DNA of 64,000 bases from Flexivirga endophytica (GCF_014640635.1 NZ_BMHI01000006.1:124001-188000); one strand, 5' to 3'. Positions 26,499 through 35,205 are shown, numbered from the stretch's first letter. The notes: generated by a model from the sequence alone, not told the origin. A program made the numbers and translations.

Positions 26499-27668
26499 TC
26501 ACTGAATGGAGTTCTTCCCGTAGGAGTAGTCGGACATCTTGTCGTGGTAGAGCGCCCGGCCGAGCTTCTTCATCTGCGGCTTGTTGACCACGTCGATCGA
26601 ACCGGCGACCGGGTCGTTGGCGAAGCCGCTGAACGGCGCCGTGTAGTAGGTGATGTCACCCGAGCGCAGGTTGCGCATGTCCAGCGCCAGGTTGCGGATG
26701 TCGCCGCTGGAGGTGTCGGCGTCGACCTGGGTGTATTTGGTCAGGTCCTTGACCGTGTTGGTCAGCTTCACCGGGTTGAGCAGCGTGCCGGCCGACAACG
26801 TCTTGTGCACGACGGCGCTGATCCACGCCTGCTGGTTGCGGCCGCGGTCGATGTCGCCCTCGGCGAGCTGGTGGCGCTCGCGGACGAAACCGAGCGCCTG
26901 GTCGCCGTTCATCTTGTTGTAGCCCTTGCTGAACTTGCCGTAGCCCTTCTCGTCGAAGGCCTGCGCCACGAAGACGTTGACACCGCCCAGGTCGTCGGTC
27001 AGGTCGGCGAAGCCCTTGAAGTCGATGATCGCGTAGCGGTCGATGACGATGCCGCCGAGCATCTGCGAGATCGTCTGGGCCAGCAGGCCAGGGCCGCCAT
27101 ACGCGAACGCGGCGTTGATCTTGTTCTTGCCGTGTCCCGGGATCGACACGTAGAGGTCCCGCGGGAAGTGGATCACCTGGACGGACTTGTGGCCCTTGCT
27201 GATGTGCACCAGTTGTATGACGTCCGCGCGCGCGTTCTCGCTGACGTTCTTGACGGTGCCCGAGCGGGTGTCGCTGCCGAGGAGCAGGATGTTCTGCGAA
27301 TTGCCAGCATCCGCAGCGGGTTTCACCGTCGAGCTGGGCAGCGAGGCGCCGTGGGTGATGTTGGAGCTGAGTACGTGGTTGAGGTAGAGCGCGAAGCCGA
27401 CCAGCGCCAGCACGATGACCAGGAACATCGACAGCAGCGACAGCAGTGTGACCTTCAGCCAGCCGGCCTTCTTCCTCCTACGGTGGCGACGGCCGCGGCG
27501 GGTGGCCGTGGCGGCATACCCGGCTCCTTCTGCCGGGGCACCGTCGGCGGGCTGCTGCGCGGTCGCGTCGGCACCGTCCGAGTAGGCATCGCGATCCGCG
27601 TCTTCGTAGTCATCCGAGGACGCATCGTCGGTGCCGGGCAGCTCGTCGTCCCTGTCGTCCCCACTCAT
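26499..27668 (-). CDS. LytR-CpsA-Psr (LCP) family cell-wall ligase
   Basis: A 389-residue membrane-anchored protein with an acidic, disordered N-terminus (1-55), an Arg/Lys-rich stretch (RRGRRHRRRKK), one membrane helix (about 73-97) and an extracellular LCP domain. Conserved pieces are NILLLGSDTR, ARADVIQLVH, FPRDLYVSIPG and GFVRERH, which hold the pyrophosphate- and lipid-binding Arg and Asp residues. LCP enzymes attach glycopolymers (arabinogalactan-like or teichoic) to peptidoglycan. It is a single gene, divergent from ygfZ. Confidence 0.93.
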   Translation of the reverse strand: MSGDDRDDELPGTDDASSDDYEDADRDAYSDGADATAQQPADGAPAEGAGYAATATRRGRRHRRRKKAGWLKVTLLSLLSMFLVIVLALVGFALYLNHVLSSNITHGASLPSSTVKPAADAGNSQNILLLGSDTRSGTVKNVSENARADVIQLVHISKGHKSVQVIHFPRDLYVSIPGHGKNKINAAFAYGGPGLLAQTISQMLGGIVIDRYAIIDFKGFADLTDDLGGVNVFVAQAFDEKGYGKFSKGYNKMNGDQALGFVRERHQLAEGDIDRGRNQQAWISAVVHKTLSAGTLLNPVKLTNTVKDLTKYTQVDADTSSGDIRNLALDMRNLRSGDITYYTAPFSGFANDPVAGSIDVVNKPQMKKLGRALYHDKMSDYSYGKNSIQ

Positions 27669-27732
27669 GCGCGAAGTCTAAGGTCCGACCGGGCGGCGGC
27701 GATGACTATTGCGTCCGACGTACCCTGGAAGA

Positions 27733-28779
27733 GTGACGACGGCATCCGTGGAGAGTCCTCTGCTCGAACACCCCGGTGCGGTCCAGGCCGACGGTTATGA
27801 CGCCGGTGTGGCCGCACACTATGGAGACCCCCTGCGCGAGCAACGCCTGCTCGAGCAGGGACTGGCCGTGGTCGACCTGTCGCATCGCGGGGTCGTCACG
27901 GTCACCGGACCGGACCGGTTGAGTTGGTTGCACTCGATGACCACCCAGCAGTTGACCGACCTGGCGCCATACACCTCGGCCGAGTCGCTGGTGCTCAGCC
28001 CGCACGGCCACATCGAGCACGACCTGCACATCGTCGACGACGGCGAAACCACTTGGATCACCCTCGAACCCGGCACCTCGACCGCACTGGTGGAGTGGCT
28101 CAACTCGATGCGTTTCATGCTGCGCGTCGAGGTCACCGATCTTTCGGATGCGTATGCCGTGCTCGGCGAACCCATCGGCAACGAGTCGCTGCCCGCCGAG
28201 CGGGAAGCGCGCGGCGTCATCGCCTGGCGCGACCCGTGGCCCGCGATCGGCGCGGACACCGCGACCTACAGCGAGGTGGAGGAGCACCCCGCCGCCGGAC
28301 GCGCCTGGCGGGAGCTGATCGTGCCGCGCGAGCAACTCGTCGAAGAGGTCGGCGACCGGCACCTGGCCGGCACCTGGGCGGCTGACGCCGAGCGGATCAG
28401 CGCGTGGCGGCCGCGGCTCGGCAAGGAGACCGACCACCGCACGATCCCGCACGAGCTGGACTGGCTGCGCACCGCCGTGCACCTGCACAAGGGCTGCTAC
28501 CGCGGGCAGGAGACGATCGCGCGCGTGCACAACCTCGGCCGACCGCCGCGCCGCCTGGTGTTCCTGCACCTGGACGGTTCCGGGCACGTGCTGCCCGACG
28601 AGGGCGCCGAGCTGGTCAAGACCCCCGGCGAGCGACCGATCGGCCGCATCACCACCGTCGCCCGGCATGCCGTCGACGGCCCGATCGCGCTTGCCGTGAT
28701 CAAGCGCAACACCCCCGTCGACATACAGCTGTATGCCGGGGACATCGCCGCTGCGCAGACGCCCATCGTCGCGCCGTAG
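27733..28779 (+). CDS. ygfZ: YgfZ/GcvT-like folate-binding protein
   Basis: A 348-residue protein of the YgfZ family, which uses tetrahydrofolate to support iron-sulfur cluster enzymes. The signature KGCYRGQE is present with its conserved Cys, and the N-terminal HRGVVTVTGPDRLSWLHS matches the GcvT-like fold. The GTG at 27733 begins where homology begins. Ribosome site evidence is weak, and the message may be leaderless. The A2 repeat array follows the stop. Confidence 0.9.
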   Translation: MTTASVESPLLEHPGAVQADGYDAGVAAHYGDPLREQRLLEQGLAVVDLSHRGVVTVTGPDRLSWLHSMTTQQLTDLAPYTSAESLVLSPHGHIEHDLHIVDDGETTWITLEPGTSTALVEWLNSMRFMLRVEVTDLSDAYAVLGEPIGNESLPAEREARGVIAWRDPWPAIGADTATYSEVEEHPAAGRAWRELIVPREQLVEEVGDRHLAGTWAADAERISAWRPRLGKETDHRTIPHELDWLRTAVHLHKGCYRGQETIARVHNLGRPPRRLVFLHLDGSGHVLPDEGAELVKTPGERPIGRITTVARHAVDGPIALAVIKRNTPVDIQLYAGDIAAAQTPIVAP

Positions 28780-28792
28780 GTGTTTCCGGCCC

Positions 28793-28944
28793 GGATTGTT
28801 GGGCGAGGTGCGTCCCGAAGTGCCGACGGTCGGTGGGGACGGATTGTTGGGCGAGGTGCGTCCCGAAGTGCCGACGGTCGGTCGGTGGGGACGGATTGTT
28901 GGGCGAGGTGCGTCCCGAAGTGCCGACGGTCGGTCGGTAGGGAC
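28793..28944 (+). repeat. 52-bp tandem repeat array A2, three copies
   Basis: TCCCGAAG starts at 28813, 28861 and 28913. The second-to-third step is 52 bases, and the first is 48 because one GTCG is missing. Each unit has the same GAAGTGCCGACGGTCGGT core as array A1 but a different second half (GGATTGTTGGGCGAGGTGCG). It lies between two plus-strand genes. Confidence 0.92.
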
Positions 28945-28984
28945 GCACTGTGACCCGACTCACGCTTGCTCCGGCTTGCATTTT

Positions 28985-29000
28985 GCTAACTGTAGTTAGC
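28985..29000. promoter_or_regulatory. Palindromic operator before the XRE regulator gene
   Basis: GCTAACTGTAGTTAGC has two perfect 7-base arms around GT and ends 12 bases before the regulator start codon. Its position over the probable promoter, next to a helix-turn-helix gene, makes autoregulation the natural inference. Confidence 0.7.
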
Positions 29001-29012
29001 ATACTTGTGGAC

Positions 29013-29357
29013 ATGAGCCCGAACCCGGTGACCGACCTCGGCACGTACCTCAAGGAGCAGCGCCAGCAGGCGCAGCTGTCCTTGCGGCAGGTGGCGGATC
29101 GCGCCGGAATCTCCAACCCCTACCTGTCGCAGATCGAGCGAGGCCTCAAGCGGCCGAGCGCCGAGATCCTGCAGGCGATCGCGAAGGGTCTGGCCATCTC
29201 GGCCGAGCAGATCTACGTGCACGCCGGCATCCTCGAGGCCGCGCCCGACGGCGAGGTCGTCATCGACACGCGACAGGTCATCAAGAACGACCCGCGGTTG
29301 ACCGACAAACAGCGCAAGGCATTGATCGACGTCTACGACTCGTATGTCGGTGACTGA
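29013..29357 (+). CDS. XRE-family transcriptional regulator (Rv0474-like)
   Basis: A 114-residue protein starting at ATG 29013. A helix-turn-helix of the Cro/C1 type covers about residues 10-66 (LSLRQVADRAGISNPYLSQI). The C-terminal part has VVIDTRQVIKNDPRLTDKQ, typical of the actinobacterial family found beside HbhA-like genes in Mycobacterium (Rv0474-Rv0475, recalled). It is followed 73 bases later by the HbhA-like gene, probably in one operon. Confidence 0.9.
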   Translation: MSPNPVTDLGTYLKEQRQQAQLSLRQVADRAGISNPYLSQIERGLKRPSAEILQAIAKGLAISAEQIYVHAGILEAAPDGEVVIDTRQVIKNDPRLTDKQRKALIDVYDSYVGD

Positions 29358-29430
29358 CCGCAAACCGATCCTGCGGCGCGATCGCGCCGTGACCATGACC
29401 CGCAAGAATCCCGAAAGAAAGGCAACGACG

Positions 29431-30186
29431 ATGCCCAGCAAGAGCACCTTCGAGTCCCCGTTCTACGCCCTGGTCGGCGCCGCCGACGCCGCGGTCGAGA
29501 ACGTCCGCAACACGTTCGACAGCGCCACCGAGACCGCTCAGTCGCTGCGCGGTGAGCTCTCCCCGGAGAACGTCCAGGAGCGAATCCTGAACACTGTCAA
29601 CGATGTTCGCGACCAGATCTTCGCACTGCCTTCGCTGGCCACCGAGCGCTACGAGCTCGTCGCCGGCAACGTCGAGCGCGCCTACGACGAGTTTGCCCAG
29701 AACTACCTCGAGTTCGCCCAGCGCGGCGTCGAGGTCACCCGCGGCGCCACCGAGCAGGGTCGCGCCGCCGTGAGCACCGCTCGTGAGACCGTGTCGGAGA
29801 CCGGCGACAACGCCTTCGTGCGTGTCCTCGGTGCCCGCAAGGAAGCCGCCAAGGGCGTCGAGCGCCTGGCCGGCCTGGTCGGCCGCAACGCCGACGCCGT
29901 CGAGGCCGAGGCCGAGACCGTCGTGCGCAGCACCGCCGCGAAGCAGGGCGCCGCGAAGCGCCCGACCCGCAGCTCGGTCGCCAAGAAGGCCGGCAGCACC
30001 AAGACCGCCGCCAAGAAGCCGGTCGCCAAGAAGGCTCCGGCCAAGAAGGTCACCGCGAAGAAGGCTCCGGCCAAGAAGACCACCGCCGCCAAGAAGACCA
30101 CCCCGGCGAAGACCACCGCCGCGACCCCGACCCTGCCGGTCGAGGCCAAGGTCGAGGCGAAGGTCGAGACCGCTGACAAGGCCTGA
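29431..30186 (+). CDS. HbhA-like protein with Lys/Ala/Pro-rich tail
   Basis: A 251-residue protein, ATG 29431 with AGAAAGG upstream. The first 170 residues are predicted helical or coiled coil, with phasin-like amphipathic repeats (AAVENVRNTFDSATE, QGRAAVSTARETVSE). From about residue 180 comes a very basic low-complexity tail of AAKK, PAKK and VAKK blocks, then an acidic end. This is the architecture of mycobacterial heparin-binding hemagglutinin, a surface adhesin also tied to lipid inclusions. The histone-H1-like tail could equally bind DNA or polyphosphate. No signal peptide is seen. Confidence 0.85.
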   Translation: MPSKSTFESPFYALVGAADAAVENVRNTFDSATETAQSLRGELSPENVQERILNTVNDVRDQIFALPSLATERYELVAGNVERAYDEFAQNYLEFAQRGVEVTRGATEQGRAAVSTARETVSETGDNAFVRVLGARKEAAKGVERLAGLVGRNADAVEAEAETVVRSTAAKQGAAKRPTRSSVAKKAGSTKTAAKKPVAKKAPAKKVTAKKAPAKKTTAAKKTTPAKTTAATPTLPVEAKVEAKVETADKA

Positions 30187-30221
30187 AACGGTCAACTGCC
30201 ACTGATCTGGCACTGACTGCG

Positions 30222-30257
30222 AAGGACCCCGTGCACCGTGAGGTGCGCGGGGTCCTT
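30222..30257 (+). terminator. Rho-independent-type terminator after the HbhA-like gene
   Basis: AAGGACCCCGTGCACC pairs with GGTGCGCGGGGTCCTT around a GTGA loop with one mismatch. T-rich DNA (CTTTCTCGTT) overlaps the end. It lies 36 bases beyond the stop codon. Confidence 0.88.
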
Positions 30258-30312
30258 TCTCGTTCCGCGACCCGGCGGGCGCGGTGCCGCCATACGGCTC
30301 TATCGTCGCTGC

Positions 30313-31284
30313 GTGGCTTCCTCTCTCACTGCTCTGTCCGACGCCCCGGTCCTGGCTCAGGTCGACCGCGGCGGGTTCATCGAGTCGGTGCACCGCGGCG
30401 TCGCGGTGATCACCACACCGGACGGTGCGGTCGAGTTCGCGCTCGGCGACGCCACGGCGCCGTGCTTCCCGCGCTCGTCCAACAAGCCGATGCAGACCCT
30501 GGCGATGCTGCGCAGCGGACTGCAGCTCGCCGAGCCGAAGCTCGTCGCGCTCGCCAGCGCCAGCCACTCCGGTGAGGACTTCCACCTCGAGGGCGTGCGG
30601 GCGATCCTCGCCGGTGCCGGCCTCAGCGAGGCGGACCTGCAGAACACCCCCGATCTCCCGTATGACGAGCAGGCGCGCAACGCATGGTTGGCCGACGGGC
30701 ACGGCCCGACGTCGATCACCCAGAACTGCTCGGGCAAGCACGCCGCCATGTTGGCGACCTGCGCAGCGAACGGGTGGGACACCACGACCTACCGCGACCC
30801 GCAGCACCCGCTGCAGCAGGCGATGGCCGAGACCATCAGCGACATCGCGCACGAGCAGATCGCGGCCGTCGCGACCGACGGCTGCGGCGCACCGGTGATG
30901 GCGATCTCGCCGATCGGCCTGGCACGTGCGTTCGGCGCGATCGCGGCCGCACAGCCCGGCACGCACGAGGCGACCGTGCGCGACGGGATCCGCCGACACC
31001 CCGAATACCTCGGCGGCACCCGCCGGGACGTGACCGCGCTGATCAACGGTGTCGACGGGCTCATCGCCAAGGACGGCGCCGAGGCCGTGTATGCCGTGGG
31101 CCTGCCCGACGGCCGCGGCCTGGCGGTGAAGATCGCCGACGGCGGGCAGCGGGCCCGTCCGGTCGTGATGGCTGCGCTGCTGCGGCGCGCGGGTGTGACC
31201 GGCGACGCGGTCGACGCACTGGGTCGGGCTGACGTGCTCGGACACGGCGAGCCGGTCGGCGCCATCACCGCCGTCGGTTTCTGA
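30313..31284 (+). CDS. Asparaginase (L-asparaginase II family)
   Basis: A 323-residue protein of the actinobacterial/rhizobial L-asparaginase II family, unrelated to E. coli AnsB. Recognisable segments are CFPRSSNKPMQ, ALASASHSGEDFH, NCSGKHAAML and DGCGAPV, including the conserved Ser-Lys and Cys residues of this family. It should hydrolyse L-asparagine to aspartate and ammonia in the cytoplasm. GTG 30313 is chosen as the start of homology. A -10-like TATCGT close upstream suggests a leaderless or short-leader message. Confidence 0.88.
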   Translation: MASSLTALSDAPVLAQVDRGGFIESVHRGVAVITTPDGAVEFALGDATAPCFPRSSNKPMQTLAMLRSGLQLAEPKLVALASASHSGEDFHLEGVRAILAGAGLSEADLQNTPDLPYDEQARNAWLADGHGPTSITQNCSGKHAAMLATCAANGWDTTTYRDPQHPLQQAMAETISDIAHEQIAAVATDGCGAPVMAISPIGLARAFGAIAAAQPGTHEATVRDGIRRHPEYLGGTRRDVTALINGVDGLIAKDGAEAVYAVGLPDGRGLAVKIADGGQRARPVVMAALLRRAGVTGDAVDALGRADVLGHGEPVGAITAVGF

Positions 31285-31360
31285 CACACGGACCGCTCAC
31301 CGCTGCTGCAGTACCGCTGACCACAGGAAATGCACACGATCGGCGGGTTAGGGTGGCCGT

Positions 31361-31687
31361 ATGGGAAGTCTGGTCCACCTGCAGGAGACGGTCGCGCTCG
31401 TGCTCGGCGTCGCGCTCTTCGCGATGATGCTGTTCGCGCTGGTCGACTGCATCCGGCAACGCTCGGACGCGTTCACTGCTGCCGGTAAGTGGAGCAAGCC
31501 CGCCTGGCTGGCCATCACCGCCGTCGCGTGCATGATCGGCTTCTTGTTCATCCTGTCGCCGATCAGCATCTTCGAGATCGCCGCGGTCGTCGCGGCCGGT
31601 GTCTACCTGGCCGACGTGCGACCCGCGCTGCAGCAGGTCACCGGCCGGGCGAAGCGCAACAACAGCGGCCCCTACGGCCGCTGGTGA
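31361..31687 (+). CDS. DUF2516 family small membrane protein
   Basis: A 108-residue protein with about three membrane helices (8-28, 50-70 and 72-88) and a basic C-terminal tail. It matches the actinobacterial DUF2516 family (Rv0476-like). The function is unknown. Being downstream of the XRE and HbhA-like genes repeats the mycobacterial order, although an asparaginase gene is inserted here. Confidence 0.85.
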   Translation: MGSLVHLQETVALVLGVALFAMMLFALVDCIRQRSDAFTAAGKWSKPAWLAITAVACMIGFLFILSPISIFEIAAVVAAGVYLADVRPALQQVTGRAKRNNSGPYGRW

Positions 31688-31721
31688 GCGGACGTCACCG
31701 ACCGTGATCGAGGATTCCACG

Positions 31722-32876
31722 GTGGCCGCGCAGACCCGGGTGATCGGGAAACTGCGGCCACAGATCAAGATGTCCGCCTGGGGTTCGCGGACCGTGCTGG
31801 CCGAGCTCACCGGCCGACCGTCACCGGCCGAGCAGCCCGAGGCCGAGCTGTGGATGGGCGCGCACGAAGCGGCGCCGGCCGGCATCCGTGGGACCACCTT
31901 GGACGCACTCGTCGCCCGTGATCCGGTCGCAGCTCTCGGCCCGCGCGTGGCCGAGCACTTCGGCGGCCGGTTCCCGTTCCTGCTGAAGATCCTCGCCCCG
32001 CAGACCGTGCTGTCGATCCAGGTGCATCCGGACGCCGAGCAGGCGCTCGACGCCGCGCCCGGCACCTACGTCGACCGGTGGCCCAAGCCGGAGTCGCTCG
32101 TGGCGGTCACCGACTTCGAGATCTTCGCCGGTGTGCGGGCGTATGCCGACGTCCGCCGCGTGGTCGAGTCGCTGGCCGTGCCCGAGTTGTCCCGGATGGT
32201 CGACGACGTTGCCGGGTCACGGGCGCCGGTGACGGACCTGCTGGTCAACCTGCTGCGTGCGCCCGCGTCGGAGCAGGACGTCCTGGTGCGTGGGGTCGTC
32301 TCGGCGTGCGGCAGCGGACTGAGCGGGCCGGATGCCGCGGCGTTCGACGCCGTGCTGCGCGCGGCCGAGCAGTTCCCGGGGGACATCGGTGCGGTGGTGC
32401 TGCTGCTGATGGTGCACCGCGTCCTCGAACCGGGCGACTACATCTTCGTGCCCGCCGGTGTGCTGCACGCCTACGTGCGCGGCACCTGTGTGGAGCTGCT
32501 GGCCAACTCAGACAACATCGTGCGAGCCGGTCTCACCCCGAAGCCGCTCAACATCGACGAGTTGTTGCGGATCGTCAACACCGACCGCGAGATGGTCCCG
32601 GAGCGGCCGACCCCGGGCCGGGTCCATTCGTTCCCGGTGGACGTGCCGCACTTCCAGTTGCACGTCGTGGAGCCGGGCGAGGGCGCCATACAACTGCCCG
32701 GCACCGACCGGCCGCGCATCGCGCTCGCGTTGCACCACCCGGTGACCATCACCTGCGGGGACACCCGCCTCGAGCTGGCTGCGGGGGAGTCCTGCTTCCT
32801 GGGTGCCGGTGAGTGCGCCGCAACCGTGTCCGGGGACGGCACGGTCTATCTGGCGACGTCGGGTATGGCGAACTAG
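31722..32876 (+). CDS. manA: Mannose-6-phosphate isomerase, class I
   Basis: A 384-residue zinc enzyme that interconverts mannose 6-phosphate and fructose 6-phosphate. The metal-binding and active-site segments QVHPDAEQAL, FLLKILAPQTVLSIQ, PAGVLHAY and NSDNIVRAGLTPK are present. The start at GTG 31722 has GAGGA seven bases before it, while GTG 31704 is an in-frame alternative. It supplies mannose precursors for glycoconjugates. The next gene converges 7 bases after its stop. Confidence 0.95.
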   Translation: MAAQTRVIGKLRPQIKMSAWGSRTVLAELTGRPSPAEQPEAELWMGAHEAAPAGIRGTTLDALVARDPVAALGPRVAEHFGGRFPFLLKILAPQTVLSIQVHPDAEQALDAAPGTYVDRWPKPESLVAVTDFEIFAGVRAYADVRRVVESLAVPELSRMVDDVAGSRAPVTDLLVNLLRAPASEQDVLVRGVVSACGSGLSGPDAAAFDAVLRAAEQFPGDIGAVVLLLMVHRVLEPGDYIFVPAGVLHAYVRGTCVELLANSDNIVRAGLTPKPLNIDELLRIVNTDREMVPERPTPGRVHSFPVDVPHFQLHVVEPGEGAIQLPGTDRPRIALALHHPVTITCGDTRLELAAGESCFLGAGECAATVSGDGTVYLATSGMAN

Positions 32877-32883
32877 CGACCCC

Positions 32884-34068
32884 TCAGCCGTCGTAGGACC
32901 CTTGGTTCACGGCGAAGACGTTGCGGTGGCCGAGTCCTTCGCGCAGGGACCACAGCTCGTCCGGGCCGGTCGCGTCCTCCCAGTAGCTGATGCTCTCGCC
33001 CGAGCTGACCCAGTCGTAGGTGCTGACCGCGCCGGACCCGCCCCAATAGAAGAGCTTCTTGTCGTGCGAGTCGTTGAACCACCAGCGGCCGTTGTGGGAA
33101 GCGACGCCGTTCAGGTAGTGGAAGGGCGTGTTGAGCGCCTGGTTGGCGTAGGTCTTGGCCGCGAATTTCGCCCCACCAGAAGCAAATGGGAACCGTATGG
33201 CGCGGGTGGTGCCCTTCGGGTAGTTGCACGTCACCGTCGTCGGGCATTTGTATTCGGTCATCACGATCGACTTCTTCGGCCGGTCCAGCGAGATCGTCGA
33301 CCAGGTCAGCTTCGTCGTGCCGGTCGCCACGTTCGACGTGATCTTGCCGACCTGCGGCAACGCGTAGGCGTAGTTGTGCGCGTAGAAATGAGTGTCGTGC
33401 TTGCCGATCAGCGACTTGTCGCCGCCGGTGTAGGTCTTGATGATCTTGCTCATGTCGAAGACCCGCATGCCGTTGCCCGTGTCGGCGACATACAGGTAGT
33501 TGCCGTACCACGCGATGCCGCCGACGTGGATCTGCACGTCCTTGAAGCTCGGCGCCGCCTTCGTGCCGGTCGGCTCCACGAGCAGGACGTAGCGGTACTT
33601 GTCGGGATAGTTGCTGTCCCAGTCGGTCAGGTTGATCCGGCTGCCCTTCGGATCGTTGTTGTAGAAGCTGGCAGCGATCAGCTGGCGGCCGTCATACCGA
33701 CCGTTGTTCGCGGTGCCGATCGCGTCCCTGCTGGTCGTGATGCCCTGCGGTGCGACGTTCGTGTCGTTGTTGTCGCCGGAGTCCCAGATGAAGCCGTGAA
33801 CCTGCGTCGAGATCGCAGTGGCCGGACTGCGGTCGTGGTTCGCGTGGTCCATGACGGTGCTGACCGAGGCGTGCCCGGCCTGCTGGAGCAGGCCGGCGAC
33901 CGGCTCGCTGTAGGTCGTGCCGTAGTCGGCGGTCAGCCAGAAGTTGCTGGCGGTGATGGGGGTCGGTGAGCTCGCGGCGTATGCCGGTGACGGGTGCGCG
34001 CTGAGCGTGGCTCCGGCGGCGAGGGCGGCGATCGCGGCGGTGACGGACAGTTTCTGCTTCGCTCTCAT
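32884..34068 (-). CDS. Secreted protein of unknown function, possible beta-propeller
   Basis: A 394-residue exported protein with a Sec signal peptide (about 1-31, ending AYA-A). The mature part is rich in aromatic residues, Asp and Gly. It has repeated blocks such as IHVGGIAWYGNYLYVADTG, VASHNGRWWFND and SISYWEDATGPDELWSLRE that resemble propeller blades. It shares the HVGGIA block and general layout with the Tat-exported protein at 47321-48223. No catalytic motif is evident. Actinobacterial secreted proteins of this kind are uncharacterised. Confidence 0.8.
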   Translation of the reverse strand: MRAKQKLSVTAAIAALAAGATLSAHPSPAYAASSPTPITASNFWLTADYGTTYSEPVAGLLQQAGHASVSTVMDHANHDRSPATAISTQVHGFIWDSGDNNDTNVAPQGITTSRDAIGTANNGRYDGRQLIAASFYNNDPKGSRINLTDWDSNYPDKYRYVLLVEPTGTKAAPSFKDVQIHVGGIAWYGNYLYVADTGNGMRVFDMSKIIKTYTGGDKSLIGKHDTHFYAHNYAYALPQVGKITSNVATGTTKLTWSTISLDRPKKSIVMTEYKCPTTVTCNYPKGTTRAIRFPFASGGAKFAAKTYANQALNTPFHYLNGVASHNGRWWFNDSHDKKLFYWGGSGAVSTYDWVSSGESISYWEDATGPDELWSLREGLGHRNVFAVNQGSYDG

Positions 34069-34092
34069 TCACCCCATTGTGCGAAGGTGCGC

Positions 34093-34160
34093 TGCGATTC
34101 GGGTGCTTCCGCTGCGGTGGATCCGGGGTGCCGCTGCGAACCGGCCGCAGCGGAATCGCA
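34093..34160 (+). other. Long-range stem in the leader of the secreted hydrolase gene
   Basis: TGCGATTC (34093-34100) can pair with GAATCGCA (34153-34160), and TTCCGCTGCGG (34107-34117) with CCGCAGCGGAA (34145-34155). The two pairings share three bases. The structure lies 64 bases upstream of the start at 34224. It could be a leader structure or part of a regulatory region. It matches no riboswitch family I know. Confidence 0.4.
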
Positions 34161-34223
34161 GTGCGCCTCGCCATGGTGGTGCTCGTTCCACACGGAGTCC
34201 ACCAGTCAGAGGGAGTGTTCGAA

Positions 34224-35087
34224 ATGGTCAGCACACGTTCACGGCTCAGCAGGACCGCGGCCGTCGTCGGGGTATCCGCAATGGTCGCCGGCGCCGGCTT
34301 CACGCTGGCGGCACCGGCCGCGCATGCAGCGACGGCTCGCAACGGTGTGTGCGAGTCGGGTGAGTTCTGCCTGTATTACAACTCGAACGAGGCGGGGTCC
34401 GTCTCGGACTTCAGCACCTCGATCTCGAATTACGGTGCGACACAGCCGGATTGCTACGACTTCAAGGGTCCCGGCGCAGGTAAGGGCCTGTGCGTCAAGA
34501 ACCAGGCCGCGTCGGTCTGGAACCGCACCGGCAAGACCGTTTACGTCTACTACAACAGCGGGTATGCCGGGTCGAAGCAATCCTTCGCGTCCGGTGTGAA
34601 GGGGAACCTGAACTCGACGCTGAAGAACAACAACGCCAGCCACCACATCGGCGCGATCAGCACAGGTACCTGCAAGAACACCTTCGGCAACCCGCGCACT
34701 TGCGCAGAGGCCGTGACGTGGGCGAAGAACCACCTCGGCAGCACGTCGTTCGGCACCGGATGGTGCGACCACGTCGTGGGTCTGGCGTACGGCTGGTCCA
34801 ACAGCGGATCGGCGACCGCATACATCCACTGGACGCAGGTGCCGGGGGCTGACAAGCACGCGGGCGTCCGCAGCGTGCCGGCAGGCGGCCTGGCATTCTT
34901 CAAGGGCGGTTCGACCGGTGCCGGCCACGTCATGCTGTCCCTCGGTGGCGGCGTGTTCGCCTCGACCGACGTGGGCACCGACGGCCGTTACCAGGCGGGC
35001 CACTACAACAAGACCACCATCGCCACCATCGAGTCGAGCTTCGGCGAGACCTACCTCGGCTGGACGCAGCCCTGGTTCAACCACTGA
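34224..35087 (+). CDS. Secreted two-domain protein: inhibitor I36-like plus NlpC/CHAP-like
   Basis: A 287-residue exported protein, ATG 34224 with GAGGGAG upstream and a signal peptide ending near AHA-A (about residue 36). The N-terminal half has the CESGEFCLYYNSNEAGS and VYVYYNSGYAGSKQSF repeats of peptidase inhibitor I36 / beta-gamma-crystallin-like domains. The C-terminal half has GWCDHVVGLAYGW, then GHVMLSLGGG, the Cys and His arrangement of NlpC/P60 or CHAP amidases. It probably acts on the cell wall or on a competitor's wall. A long structured leader precedes it. Confidence 0.8.
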   Translation: MVSTRSRLSRTAAVVGVSAMVAGAGFTLAAPAAHAATARNGVCESGEFCLYYNSNEAGSVSDFSTSISNYGATQPDCYDFKGPGAGKGLCVKNQAASVWNRTGKTVYVYYNSGYAGSKQSFASGVKGNLNSTLKNNNASHHIGAISTGTCKNTFGNPRTCAEAVTWAKNHLGSTSFGTGWCDHVVGLAYGWSNSGSATAYIHWTQVPGADKHAGVRSVPAGGLAFFKGGSTGAGHVMLSLGGGVFASTDVGTDGRYQAGHYNKTTIATIESSFGETYLGWTQPWFNH

Positions 35088-35142
35088 TAGCAGGCCCTCG
35101 AACCAGGTTCCACCACAGCTAGTTGGTCTCCTGATCCGGGAC

Positions 35143-35205
35143 GCTGACGGTTGAGCCCGGCTGGGCGCGGTCCTCGCAGTGGACCGCGCCCCAGCCGCCG
35201 TCAGC
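35143..35205. terminator. Bidirectional hairpin between convergent genes
   Basis: GCTGACGG pairs with CCGTCAGC at the base, and CGGCTGGGCGCGGTCC pairs with GGACCGCG-CCCCAGCCG (one extra C) inside, with a short loop. The stem sits between the secreted hydrolase gene and the convergent AfsR-like gene and can serve both. Confidence 0.75.

Noticed and set aside
29281-31287. Minus-strand open frame of 668 codons opposite the HbhA-like and asparaginase genes
   Set aside because: Antisense to two well-supported genes and a terminator; composition follows the third-codon GC bias of the other strand.
34093-34160. A c-di-AMP (ydaO) riboswitch before the secreted wall hydrolase gene
   Set aside because: Such riboswitches often precede wall hydrolases in actinobacteria, but I do not see their conserved core bases here.
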